Assembly: GCA_001899005.1 (NCBI GenBank)
Contig: MKUW01000021.1
Span: forward strand, 124,001 to 188,000
DNA length: 64,000 nt
From: Chloroflexi bacterium 44-23
GTDB taxonomy: Bacteria > Chloroflexota > Anaerolineae > Anaerolineales > Anaerolineaceae
Reading direction: 5' to 3'
Translations under genes and position numbers: made by a program
Notes under the pieces: model-generated
What the model saw: only the letters and a program-made list of their open reading frames with translations
The model's database searches: none
What the model was told of the DNA's origin: nothing
Shown here: in pieces, positions 49,579-57,952 of the stretch
Layout: each line of letters begins with the position of its first letter
Position numbering within the stretch: position 1 is the stretch's first letter

Positions 49579-51789
49579 ATGAATGCAGTTATTGAATTTT
49601 CACCGGAAAAAGCCTGGCAAGCAGCCGTCGCTTACCTCGAATCGGAAATGTCGACGGCGATTTTTAGCACCTGGGTAAAACCAACCCATCTGGTGGGATT
49701 TTCAGACGACACTTTTGTGATCAGCTGCAGCAATGCTTATAGCCGCGATTGGTTAACGAATCGACTGACCACCACCTTACAACGGTTCCTTACAGGTGTT
49801 TTAAACAAAGAAGCTGAAGTTCGTTTTATGGTTTGTGAGCAGGAAGTTGATGATGAGGAAGATCTCGCTCAGGAAGAAAATCAAGACCAAGAGGAAGACG
49901 AGGAAAATCCCGTAGAACTGGATATTCACTATAGCTCTATCCGGAATATCATGCTGGAACCCGGGCGGGTGGTTCGCTTACCGGTATATAACCTGCGTTG
50001 GCTGCCGTATGTCGGTTCGCAAGTTATTTTCCTGGTGATGGCATTGTGGCAGGAATATTATCTGGCGAGTGGAGGAAAAGGGCGAAAAGGAGGTTATAAA
50101 GTATCCGTACGGGCTGAACGGATTTGTCAGTGGGCTGGGATCAGCCGGGCTCAGTTTTTTCGCTTACTACAACCTGGTAGCAGCTTGGGATGGTTTACGC
50201 GAAAAATTGACAGCGATCATGAAGTAGATAAGCGATCAGGAAGGGCCAAAAAGTCCTCCAACAAATATGAACTATTCGAATCCCCGCTGACACCTGGGGA
50301 CGCCGAAGACTTGAAGACTTTTTTGCTTTCTCATGGGATACAAGAGTCTCCTGAGGTAGCGTTGAAATTGGCGATCAGCACAAATCCCAAAGAAATATTC
50401 CAATATCCGGTTCGACGACCTTCGGAAGACTTCACCAAAATGATTCCACGTTATCAGACCGTTCAGTATGTCATTAGAGAACTGGTTGGGCACCGGCTTA
50501 TTGGAAAGCTTGGCAACCTGGCAGACCAGCTTGCTGACCGCCTGGTAACACAGGGAGATTTCATTCTGGTCAGTTGGTACTTCCTGAAACATTGGTTACC
50601 CGTTCTAGGTGCAGATGCAGCCATGTTTGTTCTGGTTTTGCGTAACATGTGCTACTTCAATGATGAGACTGGAGAGGTCCGAGATGAGGTCTGGATGAAT
50701 GGCGGCTATGAAGCCATCGCTAACCGGTTAGGAATCAACAACCCTCGAGTAGTGGCGAACTGGCTGCCTGTCAGGATAGATCGAGGGAAACGAAAAGACA
50801 AATTGAGTGAACGCACAGTTGAAGAACTTTCTCGCCGGCAACGACTACAAGACTTGCTGAGCTTGTTTGTTGAACGCACCGATCACCGGATCAATTCTGA
50901 GGGCAATTACAGTTGGAAATTCAAGGTGCAGCGGGTCGATCCTCTCACGCCACAACACCAAACAATCCAACAGGCTGCTTCGTGTCTTTTTGTGAAATCA
51001 GAAAGTCTTTGTGTTCAGGACGAACTTGGTTCCTGGATAAGTTACTTGGGCAATGATTGCGCGCAGCGTCCCCAAGCGCAGGGAGTGGGATTTGAGACTG
51101 TCAAAACGGAGCCACTGGAACGTCCCCAAACAAAGTGCAGGGGAATGGTTGCGTGTAACGTCCCCGACCAAAGGGAGTGGGATTTGAGACTCTCAGATCT
51201 AACCAATGATTGTTCTGAGACTCTCAAGAGCATCCTCAATGATTGTCTTGAGACGCTCGACCTGCAAGCCAACGATTGTTTTGAGACCCTTTTAAAGATT
51301 CTCAAAAGCTTTAAAGATTCCCTAAAAGATAAAGATACCTCCTCAACCCAAGATTCTTCGATTTCGCGAAACGATCCTTCGAGCCAATCGGTGGCGGTGG
51401 TGACTGATTCGGAGGGAAATTGGTCTTTGGACAAACTTTTAGCTCGCGCAGACAAGAAAAATCAGTCTGTTCTGATCGAGCAAGAAAAGAGCGCAATACC
51501 CTTCGTATCCTGGATGATACATGGCGCTTCCCAACCGGGCATTCAGAATCCGTATAGTCTGGCCATCGCCAAGTTGAAAGAAGCTCCTGGGATCAGTGCC
51601 GGCGGAGCCAGTGATCGCCTGGCTTCCATACCGCCTCGAGAACTTGTTCGTCTGATTGAGCATTCATTCTCGTTTTATTCTCCATCCGATCAGAACTGGC
51701 GGATGCTTTTTGCGGAGGCGAAAAGGGATCGTATACGGCTCCTGGCAGATTCTTTGGGATTGGTTCTGGACATCGAGGACACAGGTTGA
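49579..51789 (+). CDS. DnaA-N-terminal-domain-containing replication initiator-like protein without AAA+ domain
   Basis: AWQAAVAYLESEMSTAIFSTWVKPTHLVGFSDDTFVISCSNAYSRDWLTNRLTTTLQRFL matches DnaA domain I; no Walker A/B in the remainder. Confidence 0.75.
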   Translation: MNAVIEFSPEKAWQAAVAYLESEMSTAIFSTWVKPTHLVGFSDDTFVISCSNAYSRDWLTNRLTTTLQRFLTGVLNKEAEVRFMVCEQEVDDEEDLAQEENQDQEEDEENPVELDIHYSSIRNIMLEPGRVVRLPVYNLRWLPYVGSQVIFLVMALWQEYYLASGGKGRKGGYKVSVRAERICQWAGISRAQFFRLLQPGSSLGWFTRKIDSDHEVDKRSGRAKKSSNKYELFESPLTPGDAEDLKTFLLSHGIQESPEVALKLAISTNPKEIFQYPVRRPSEDFTKMIPRYQTVQYVIRELVGHRLIGKLGNLADQLADRLVTQGDFILVSWYFLKHWLPVLGADAAMFVLVLRNMCYFNDETGEVRDEVWMNGGYEAIANRLGINNPRVVANWLPVRIDRGKRKDKLSERTVEELSRRQRLQDLLSLFVERTDHRINSEGNYSWKFKVQRVDPLTPQHQTIQQAASCLFVKSESLCVQDELGSWISYLGNDCAQRPQAQGVGFETVKTEPLERPQTKCRGMVACNVPDQREWDLRLSDLTNDCSETLKSILNDCLETLDLQANDCFETLLKILKSFKDSLKDKDTSSTQDSSISRNDPSSQSVAVVTDSEGNWSLDKLLARADKKNQSVLIEQEKSAIPFVSWMIHGASQPGIQNPYSLAIAKLKEAPGISAGGASDRLASIPPRELVRLIEHSFSFYSPSDQNWRMLFAEAKRDRIRLLADSLGLVLDIEDTG
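51067..51195 (+). repeat. Two 37-bp degenerate direct repeats plus a partial third inside the initiator gene
   Basis: CGTCCCC..GGGAGTGGGATTTGAGACTNTCA at 51067-51103 and 51159-51195; partial CGTCCCCAAACAAAGTGCAGGGG at 51121. Confidence 0.75.
51205..51303 (+). repeat. 33-bp period tandem repeat (3 units), encoding NDCxETLxxxx
   Basis: AATGATTGTTCTGAGACTCTCAA at 51205, AATGATTGTCTTGAGACGCTCGA at 51238, AACGATTGTTTTGAGACCCTTTT at 51271. Confidence 0.85.
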
Positions 51790-51866
51790 ATAAGTAATTA
51801 AGTTGAGCATAGCCTTCGAAGGCTTTCGAATTCAAACAAACATTCATGAAGAGGAGAGTACAAATT

Positions 51867-52310
51867 ATGGCACAAGGCAACCTAACATGGCAGCGTGGCG
51901 ACATCACCGGGGATATCTATTTTGATTATTTGCGTCCCCAGAATCAAGATCCCATCCCCTATGTTCGCCTATATCTGATGATCGATGGCAGCCCTGAATC
52001 GAAACCGGTGAAGGGATTACGGGTATTGATTTATGGCACCCTAGCTGAGTTGGTATATGGACATGTTCAAAAAGGCAGCCGGATTGGGGTGGAAGGGCAT
52101 ATTCAGCTGCGTTACCGACCTAATATAACCACTCCTGTTTTCGAAGTCGTTGCTGAAAGAATTGAGTTTATCCGCAATATCGATTACGAACGCGGCAAAC
52201 AGGTGATTGCGGATTTGAAACAAAGGGGAAAACGAAACTCTGCTGCTTCCGACCTGGAAGTCATCACACAGATTCTTGAAACTGGAGAATTTAGTCATGA
52301 CAGTGAATAA
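51867..52310 (+). CDS. SSB/OB-fold-like protein
   Basis: GNLTWQRGDITGDIYFDYL..IPYVRLYLMIDG..VKGLRVLIYGTLAELVYGHVQKGSRIGVEGHIQLR pattern. Confidence 0.6.
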   Translation: MAQGNLTWQRGDITGDIYFDYLRPQNQDPIPYVRLYLMIDGSPESKPVKGLRVLIYGTLAELVYGHVQKGSRIGVEGHIQLRYRPNITTPVFEVVAERIEFIRNIDYERGKQVIADLKQRGKRNSAASDLEVITQILETGEFSHDSE

Positions 52311-52839
52311 TCAAAGCGATCCAGAAATCCATATTTCAGAAGAAAAGCTGCAAAAGTTAGGCTGGATACTTTTGAGTCTTGCTGTGATTTTCACGATTAT
52401 CGGTGCCCTTGTTTCCCCATTGGATGAACAGGGGAAGCCAGTTCTCTTGCTGCCCGAGGTTAAGGCTGTTGAGGATTACCGGAGATCTGCTCAAACATGG
52501 ATATCTGAACTGACTGTTTTGGACGGTGAGATCGCTAATGTGATCGCTGCTGAACAGCAAGGGGATCTCTTTTCACAGTCCAGGTCTGCGCAGCAGACAC
52601 TCCAGCACGCTGTTGAACTTACTCAAAAGGTTGACCGCACCCGAGTTCCTCCAATCGGTATGGGATTGCATGAGCAAATCCTCTCGACCACGCTGAGCTA
52701 CCTTGAGGCTGCCCGCAGCGCTTTACAGTGGATCAGCGCGCCTGAACAGAAAAACCAGGACCAGGCATCCTATATTTTGAAGGATGCGCGCCAGTTGAAA
52801 TCTGAATTGGAGAAAAATAAGTGGTTGATTTCACGTTAG
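52297..52839 (+). CDS. Hypothetical membrane-anchored protein
   Basis: N-terminal TM (LGWILLSLAVIFTIIGALVSPL); overlaps neighbours, operon-like. Confidence 0.5.
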   Translation: MTVNNQSDPEIHISEEKLQKLGWILLSLAVIFTIIGALVSPLDEQGKPVLLLPEVKAVEDYRRSAQTWISELTVLDGEIANVIAAEQQGDLFSQSRSAQQTLQHAVELTQKVDRTRVPPIGMGLHEQILSTTLSYLEAARSALQWISAPEQKNQDQASYILKDARQLKSELEKNKWLISR

Positions 52840-54128
52840 AAGAATTCCAACGGAACCAGTCAATTCGGATCTCCAGAGACATTATTGGGCAAAGTGAGGA
52901 GCACGAGCAAAAAATGCAAACTAACGCTCAGAAATTATGGGAAAATGCCCATAAGCAACTTGTCGCCCTTTTGAGGTTTCTGGATCAGGATTACGATGAA
53001 TCCTGCGAAAAAGCGACCCGTCCGTTGGAATCGTTTAGCGATGATGATCTGGCATACCTGATCCATATCCGGCTGCGAGCTATGCAGGGTAATGCTTCAA
53101 TAAAGAGAATACCAGGTGAGGTCATTCAACTCAAACATAGTTTGAATGACCTCAGTCAAAAGTATGCTGATCTGGAACAAACGTTATTGGCCACACAAGA
53201 AATGAACAAGAAATTACTGGCTGAGAAATCTGCCTTAGAAGCCCACCTATCTGCTCTTCGACAGGTTCAAAAAGATGTAGCGTCTCTGGACGTTCAATCG
53301 CCAAACATGGTCACTGATAATCCAGGAACACTCACAACTATTCCTGATTGGATAAAAACCTGGAAAGAGTCGAAGATCTTTGAAAAAACGTCGACCGCAA
53401 TTCTTGTGATGGGCGAAATGGGGATCGCTTTACGACCGACTATCATAAAATCGATGGCAAAAAGACTTTCATTATCGGCAGCGAATAAAAATCTGGACGA
53501 AGCCTTGAATTGGCTGATTACAACAGAGGATAAATCATGCCCAATCTTAATTGAACAGATTGGGGGTGTTTTGGAGCAAGGATCAAGTTCTGGCGGAAAT
53601 CAACCCGCGGTGTTACATCTGACTCAGGATGGTCAAGTTGCATATCAAGTATTAAGTGGTAAACCCCCGAAGGAAAATGAATTTGATGTGCTTATAAAAC
53701 ACCATTCTTCACCAGAACACACCATTCTGAATATTCAGGCTGGGGAAATTCTGGTAGACGAGGGTTACCAAATTCGAGGACGGGCACAGTCTATCAATCT
53801 ATCCAATGGTGAAACTTATATCCCTGATATTATTGCCGTCGATCCCAAAACAGGTGAAGTTATTTTTATTGAGGTGGAGCGGGATGTGAGTAAAGATCAA
53901 GTTTCCAGAAAACAGAAATGGATGAAATTTTACGAAGCTTCTAATGGAAACTTGTATATGTTTTGTGATAATCTGAACTGCCAAAGAACAATCCAGGGAG
54001 AGATCAACTTAGCTTTAGGCGGGTTGATTTACAATTCCTTTTTAACGAACCTGCACGGATTACGAAATGGAAAACGAGCAGAAAAAGATGGAAGTATTTG
54101 GTTTTCTCAAAGACGAGGAAAAAAATAA
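52821..54128 (+). CDS. Coiled-coil protein with C-terminal PD-(D/E)xK-like/replication-relaxation-like domain
   Basis: Central coiled coil; YIPDIIAVDPKTGEVIFIEVERDVSKDQVSRKQKWMKFYEAS. Confidence 0.5.
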   Translation: MVDFTLEEFQRNQSIRISRDIIGQSEEHEQKMQTNAQKLWENAHKQLVALLRFLDQDYDESCEKATRPLESFSDDDLAYLIHIRLRAMQGNASIKRIPGEVIQLKHSLNDLSQKYADLEQTLLATQEMNKKLLAEKSALEAHLSALRQVQKDVASLDVQSPNMVTDNPGTLTTIPDWIKTWKESKIFEKTSTAILVMGEMGIALRPTIIKSMAKRLSLSAANKNLDEALNWLITTEDKSCPILIEQIGGVLEQGSSSGGNQPAVLHLTQDGQVAYQVLSGKPPKENEFDVLIKHHSSPEHTILNIQAGEILVDEGYQIRGRAQSINLSNGETYIPDIIAVDPKTGEVIFIEVERDVSKDQVSRKQKWMKFYEASNGNLYMFCDNLNCQRTIQGEINLALGGLIYNSFLTNLHGLRNGKRAEKDGSIWFSQRRGKK

Positions 54129-54347
54129 TAGAACGGTGTGCACATCGTTCTTACAACATTGTTCCTCTAGAGTATTAAGGGAGAACAGTGTGATTGGTCA
54201 AACATTTCGAGGCTATATACTTAGTAATTTGAACTGCATTAGTTATCGAATAATAGAAAAATAAGATCTCGGATAATACTGAATGAACCACAGCAGACTG
54301 TTACTTATTTGACAGTCCAATAAAACCAAGGTACACTTCTTCATTAA

Positions 54348-54629
54348 ATGGTAACAACAATCCAGCGATCACTCTTAGTTTTAATCTTAATCTTAATGGC
54401 TATTAATTTGGCTGGGCATATCACCGCACCTACACAATGCTGTACTGTACAGGAAAACACGAACTCTGCAGGGGATACCGATTGCCTGGCGTGCACACTT
54501 CAAGTGGGCACATGGGTACCCTATTCTTTGATAATCGAAACGGCTTCAAAGCCAAGTTGTTCTTCGCCAGGTAATCTGTCTTTGGTACTTAGTCTTGTTT
54601 TTGATATTCCACACCCCCCAATTGCTTAA
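54348..54629 (+). CDS. Small Cys-containing exported hypothetical protein
   Basis: Signal-like N-terminus; CCTVQENTNSAGDTDCLACTL. Confidence 0.4.
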   Translation: MVTTIQRSLLVLILILMAINLAGHITAPTQCCTVQENTNSAGDTDCLACTLQVGTWVPYSLIIETASKPSCSSPGNLSLVLSLVFDIPHPPIA

Positions 54630-54776
54630 TACAACTGAATAGTTAACGTTTAAAAACCTCATTTAAATTTTCATAGAGGCTTGTAGTTTCGTTAACATAC
54701 CCCGCCATTTACCAGAACCTTTGTTGTTCGATACTGGCGACTGTGCATTTGGATTCTCAATCTGGAAAAAGATCTT

Positions 54777-55241
54777 ATGAAAAAACGACCTGTTTTACCA
54801 CTTTTATTAATAGGGATAGGTACTGTGCTCTTTTTAACAGCAATATATATCAGCACCGATCTTAGAACTGTACCCCAAGCTCCTCAGCCATTGACTTCCG
54901 AGGAGGAGACTTTCCCCGAAATTCCAAGGGTTAACCCAAAAGAAGCCTTCACAGCTTTCCAGGATGGGTCAGCTGTGTTCATTGACGTACGTGATGCTGA
55001 TTCTTACACAAACTCACACATTCCAGGAGCACAATCCTTTCCCCTAGCTCAGCTAGAAGAAAAATTGAAAAAACTTAGCACTGAGACCTGGATTATTACC
55101 TACTGCACCTGACCGGCCGAAGAATCGAGCGCCCGTGCGGCGCGCATCCTGTTGGATAACGGTTTCAAGAATGTAACACCTATTTTGGGCGGTTTACGCG
55201 CCTGGGAAGAAGCGGGCTATCCGGTGGAAACCGGACCGTAG
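54777..55241 (+). CDS. Candidate selenoprotein: membrane-anchored rhodanese with in-frame UGA (Sec) at 55110-55112
   Basis: AVFIDVRDADSYTNSHIPGAQSFPL...WIITYCT-U-PAEESSARAARILLDNGFKNVTPILGGLRAWEEAGYPVETGP-stop(TAG 55239-55241). Confidence 0.85.
55129..55143 (+). promoter_or_regulatory. Candidate bacterial SECIS hairpin
   Basis: GCGCC-CGTGC-GGCGC, 5-bp GC stem; loop G at +23 from the UGA. Confidence 0.6.
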
Positions 55242-55249
55242 CAAATTTA

Positions 55250-55687
55250 ATGAAGGACCACCACATGACTGTTTTGCAGACGAATCACACTCGACAACGA
55301 CTCTTCCTGATCTTACTGGGATTGATATTCCTAGGGGTGCTTGCAGCTTGCACTAATAGGGCACCCGTTATCATGATCGAACCAGCCTTGCAAGACTTGG
55401 GAAATCAACCGCAGCAATTGATTGATCTCGCTTACACCGTCAAGAACACCGGAACCGCAGATCTGATCATTGAAAAAGTCAGCGTTTCGTGTGCGTGTAC
55501 GACAGCGGAGTTGGAAAAGAACACCATATCGCCCGGTGAATCGACTGAATTACGAGTGAAGTTTGACCCAACTGAAGACAACCTATATGGTGAGATCCAG
55601 CGCATCATCTATCTGCGCAGTAATGACCCGGATAAACCCGAAGCGGAAGCGGAATTTCGGGTCACTATCCAAAAACCAGGAGATTAG
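55250..55687 (+). CDS. DUF1573-like lipoprotein (Cys-containing)
   Basis: GVLAAC lipobox; DLAYTVKNTGTADLIIEKVSVSCACTTAELEKNTISPGESTELRVKFDP. Confidence 0.85.
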   Translation: MKDHHMTVLQTNHTRQRLFLILLGLIFLGVLAACTNRAPVIMIEPALQDLGNQPQQLIDLAYTVKNTGTADLIIEKVSVSCACTTAELEKNTISPGESTELRVKFDPTEDNLYGEIQRIIYLRSNDPDKPEAEAEFRVTIQKPGD

Positions 55688-55691
55688 CCCG

Positions 55692-56408
55692 ATGTTTAAA
55701 AAGTGGTTGAAAAAATTGGGCGGTGGAAATACCCTGTACTATCCGGGGTGCGTCACCCGCTACGCTCTACCCGAAGTGCAGGAGCGGTACGAACGTTTGC
55801 TGAAGAGAGCTAATATTGACTTCATTATCTTGCCTGGTGAGCTTCAATGTTGTGGCAGTCCCGTCAAGCGGGCAGGGTACCACCAGGATTTCGAACGGTT
55901 GAAAGCAAAGAATCTAGAAACCTTTGCTCGCTTCAGCATCGGGAAGATAATCACCAACTGTCCGGGCTGCTACCACACCTTGAAAAACGAATACCAGCTC
56001 GAGGTGTATCACACCACACAAGTGCTGTCCGAAAAGATATTGACCTCTCGCTCAAAACTCGAGTGGGATGTGAAGCTTCCCATAACCTATCATGATCCAT
56101 GTCATCTTGGCCGCTGGTCGGATATTTATGAAGAGCCGCGGCGTCTCCTAGATCATGCAGGTTGGCAAGTAGTCGAACTGCCAGATAACCGAGCAATGAG
56201 CCTGTGCTGTGGCGCAGGGGGCGGCGTCAAATCGAACTATCCCGACTTGGCAAATGCAATCGCTCAAGCGCGCCTAGCCCAGGTGAATAATGGTCGGTTG
56301 TGCACGGCCTGCCCTCTGTGTTATGCACATTTCAAGGAAAATGCCGGCGATATCCAGGTGATGGAATTTAGTGAAACCCTATTACAAGATGGGGACGAGA
56401 GGCGCTAA
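55692..56408 (+). CDS. CCG-domain (heterodisulfide reductase B/GlcF-like) protein
   Basis: YYPGCVTRY, LQCCGSPVKRAGY, TNCPGCYHTLKNEY, HDPCHLGR, LCCGAGGG. Confidence 0.88.
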   Translation: MFKKWLKKLGGGNTLYYPGCVTRYALPEVQERYERLLKRANIDFIILPGELQCCGSPVKRAGYHQDFERLKAKNLETFARFSIGKIITNCPGCYHTLKNEYQLEVYHTTQVLSEKILTSRSKLEWDVKLPITYHDPCHLGRWSDIYEEPRRLLDHAGWQVVELPDNRAMSLCCGAGGGVKSNYPDLANAIAQARLAQVNNGRLCTACPLCYAHFKENAGDIQVMEFSETLLQDGDERR

Positions 56409-56410
56409 TT

Positions 56411-57580
56411 ATGGATCAGCTTGAATCCTTATTCCACCCAACCCAGGTGTCCAATCGCGAAGAAACAAGGATTGCCTACAACCGGGATGCCTCTCGAATT
56501 CAAGGAGAATGCCGGGCGGTCGTCTGGCCAGAAACAGTTACCGATGTTGTTCGTTTGGCTCAATGGGCTGCAGAAACTGGAATTGACTTGGTACCACGAG
56601 GTGCCGGTACAGGCTTGTGTGGTGGAGCAACACCGCAAAACTCGGTTGTCGTCGATTCCGCACGTCTGCGGGAAATCGATGTTTTAAACATTCAATCAAA
56701 GCAAGTGGTTGTCGAGTCCGGCGTTCCATTGGATCAATTAAACCTTAATCTTCGCTCGGCTGGGTTGTTTTTACCGGTCATACCTGGGAGTCACCGCTCA
56801 GCAACGATTGGTGGAATGATCGCGACAAATGCTGCAGGACTGCATGCAGTTCGCTATGGCAGGATGGCTGATTGGGTTGAGGATGTTGTTATAGTAAATG
56901 GGAAAGGGCAGGTTCAATGCTTGTCTGGCAGCGCACGGAGCAATTCTACAGGATGGGAAGGCATAACGGGGATGATCGTGCAAGCGACACTCCGCCTGAC
57001 AGAACGCCCTGGCAACCGCTCGCTCACCTTACTGCCACTTGAAAACCTTAGGGAATTGTTAGATCAAATTGACTCTCTGAAAACCAATCCAGCTCTTTCC
57101 GCAATGGAATATATCAATCCGAATGCAGCGGTCAAGGTTGGTTGGGCGGCAAAACACACTTTATTGGTTGAGTATCACAGCGCAGATGGGGAGATCAAAG
57201 ATCCGAAAGAGATGGCAATTATCTGGGGAGCGCGGGAAAGTTTATCTGCACGCTTAACCCAAGCCGGTTACCCGATCTCTGAAGATCCTCAAATCCCTCC
57301 CGAAGCCCAAGAAAACATATTGAGCTGGCTGACTGCTCAGAATATTCCCGTCTTTGGCCATATAGGAGTTGGAATCCTGCACCCCCGATTTTTACCGGAT
57401 GATCCGCGAATTCCTCAACTTTACCGACGAGTATTTGCGGCAAGAGGTCGGATCAGTGGCGAACATGGAATAGGATTGAAAAAGCGACAATGGATTAGTG
57501 ATGAAATGAAGGCCGAAGTTCAGATATTGAAAAAACGTTTCGATCCAGATTGCGTTTTTAACCGAGGCAAATTATGCTAA
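56411..57580 (+). CDS. FAD-binding oxidase (GlcD-like)
   Basis: VPRGAGTGLCGGATP, PVIPGSHRSATIGGMIATNAAG, GRISGEHGIGLKKRQWI. Confidence 0.9.
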   Translation: MDQLESLFHPTQVSNREETRIAYNRDASRIQGECRAVVWPETVTDVVRLAQWAAETGIDLVPRGAGTGLCGGATPQNSVVVDSARLREIDVLNIQSKQVVVESGVPLDQLNLNLRSAGLFLPVIPGSHRSATIGGMIATNAAGLHAVRYGRMADWVEDVVIVNGKGQVQCLSGSARSNSTGWEGITGMIVQATLRLTERPGNRSLTLLPLENLRELLDQIDSLKTNPALSAMEYINPNAAVKVGWAAKHTLLVEYHSADGEIKDPKEMAIIWGARESLSARLTQAGYPISEDPQIPPEAQENILSWLTAQNIPVFGHIGVGILHPRFLPDDPRIPQLYRRVFAARGRISGEHGIGLKKRQWISDEMKAEVQILKKRFDPDCVFNRGKLC

Positions 57581-57927
57581 TCGGCCTTGCTGAAAACCCC
57601 ACCTGCATTGAATGCGGCCTTTGTCGTGAGGTTTGCCCTGTCTTCCAGATCCAGAGCCAGGAAGAATACAGTCCGCGTGGCCGTGCAATGCTGCATTCCG
57701 CCGGCCTACAGACGTTGGTCTTTTACCAATGCACCTTATGCCGGACCTGCCGGGTCGTGTGCCCGATTGGGCATGATCCTAATGGAGAAATATTGCGATC
57801 CGGATTAATTGAGGCTGGCATCGAAACGCCGGCCAATCAGACGATGATCATCAATATCCGGTTATATGGCAATCCCTTTGGACCACTCGCCGACGGCGAG
57901 TTGCCTAAAGTGTTAACTTGCTGCTAA
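57574..57927 (+). CDS. 4Fe-4S dicluster protein (GlcF/HdrC-like)
   Basis: CIECGLCREVCPVF and CTLCRTCRVVCPIG; 4-nt ATGCTAA-type overlap with 56411 gene. Confidence 0.9.
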   Translation: MLIGLAENPTCIECGLCREVCPVFQIQSQEEYSPRGRAMLHSAGLQTLVFYQCTLCRTCRVVCPIGHDPNGEILRSGLIEAGIETPANQTMIINIRLYGNPFGPLADGELPKVLTCC

Positions 57928-57952
57928 TGATCACCCATTGGAGTAATTAAAA

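Larger units (their letters stand above)
47000..54260. mobile_element. Plasmid/ICE-like replication-partition module (approximate bounds)
   Basis: ParA, initiator-like protein with DnaA-N domain, SSB-like OB protein, and nuclease-like hypothetical in one co-oriented block; no integrase or att site identified. Confidence 0.6.

Noticed and set aside
51067-51303. CRISPR array
   Set aside because: Repeats are degenerate, in-frame within a coding gene, and lack unique spacers of constant size
47000-54260. Exact integrative-element boundaries (att direct repeats)
   Set aside because: No convincing flanking direct repeats or tRNA target found by eye; bounds left approximate
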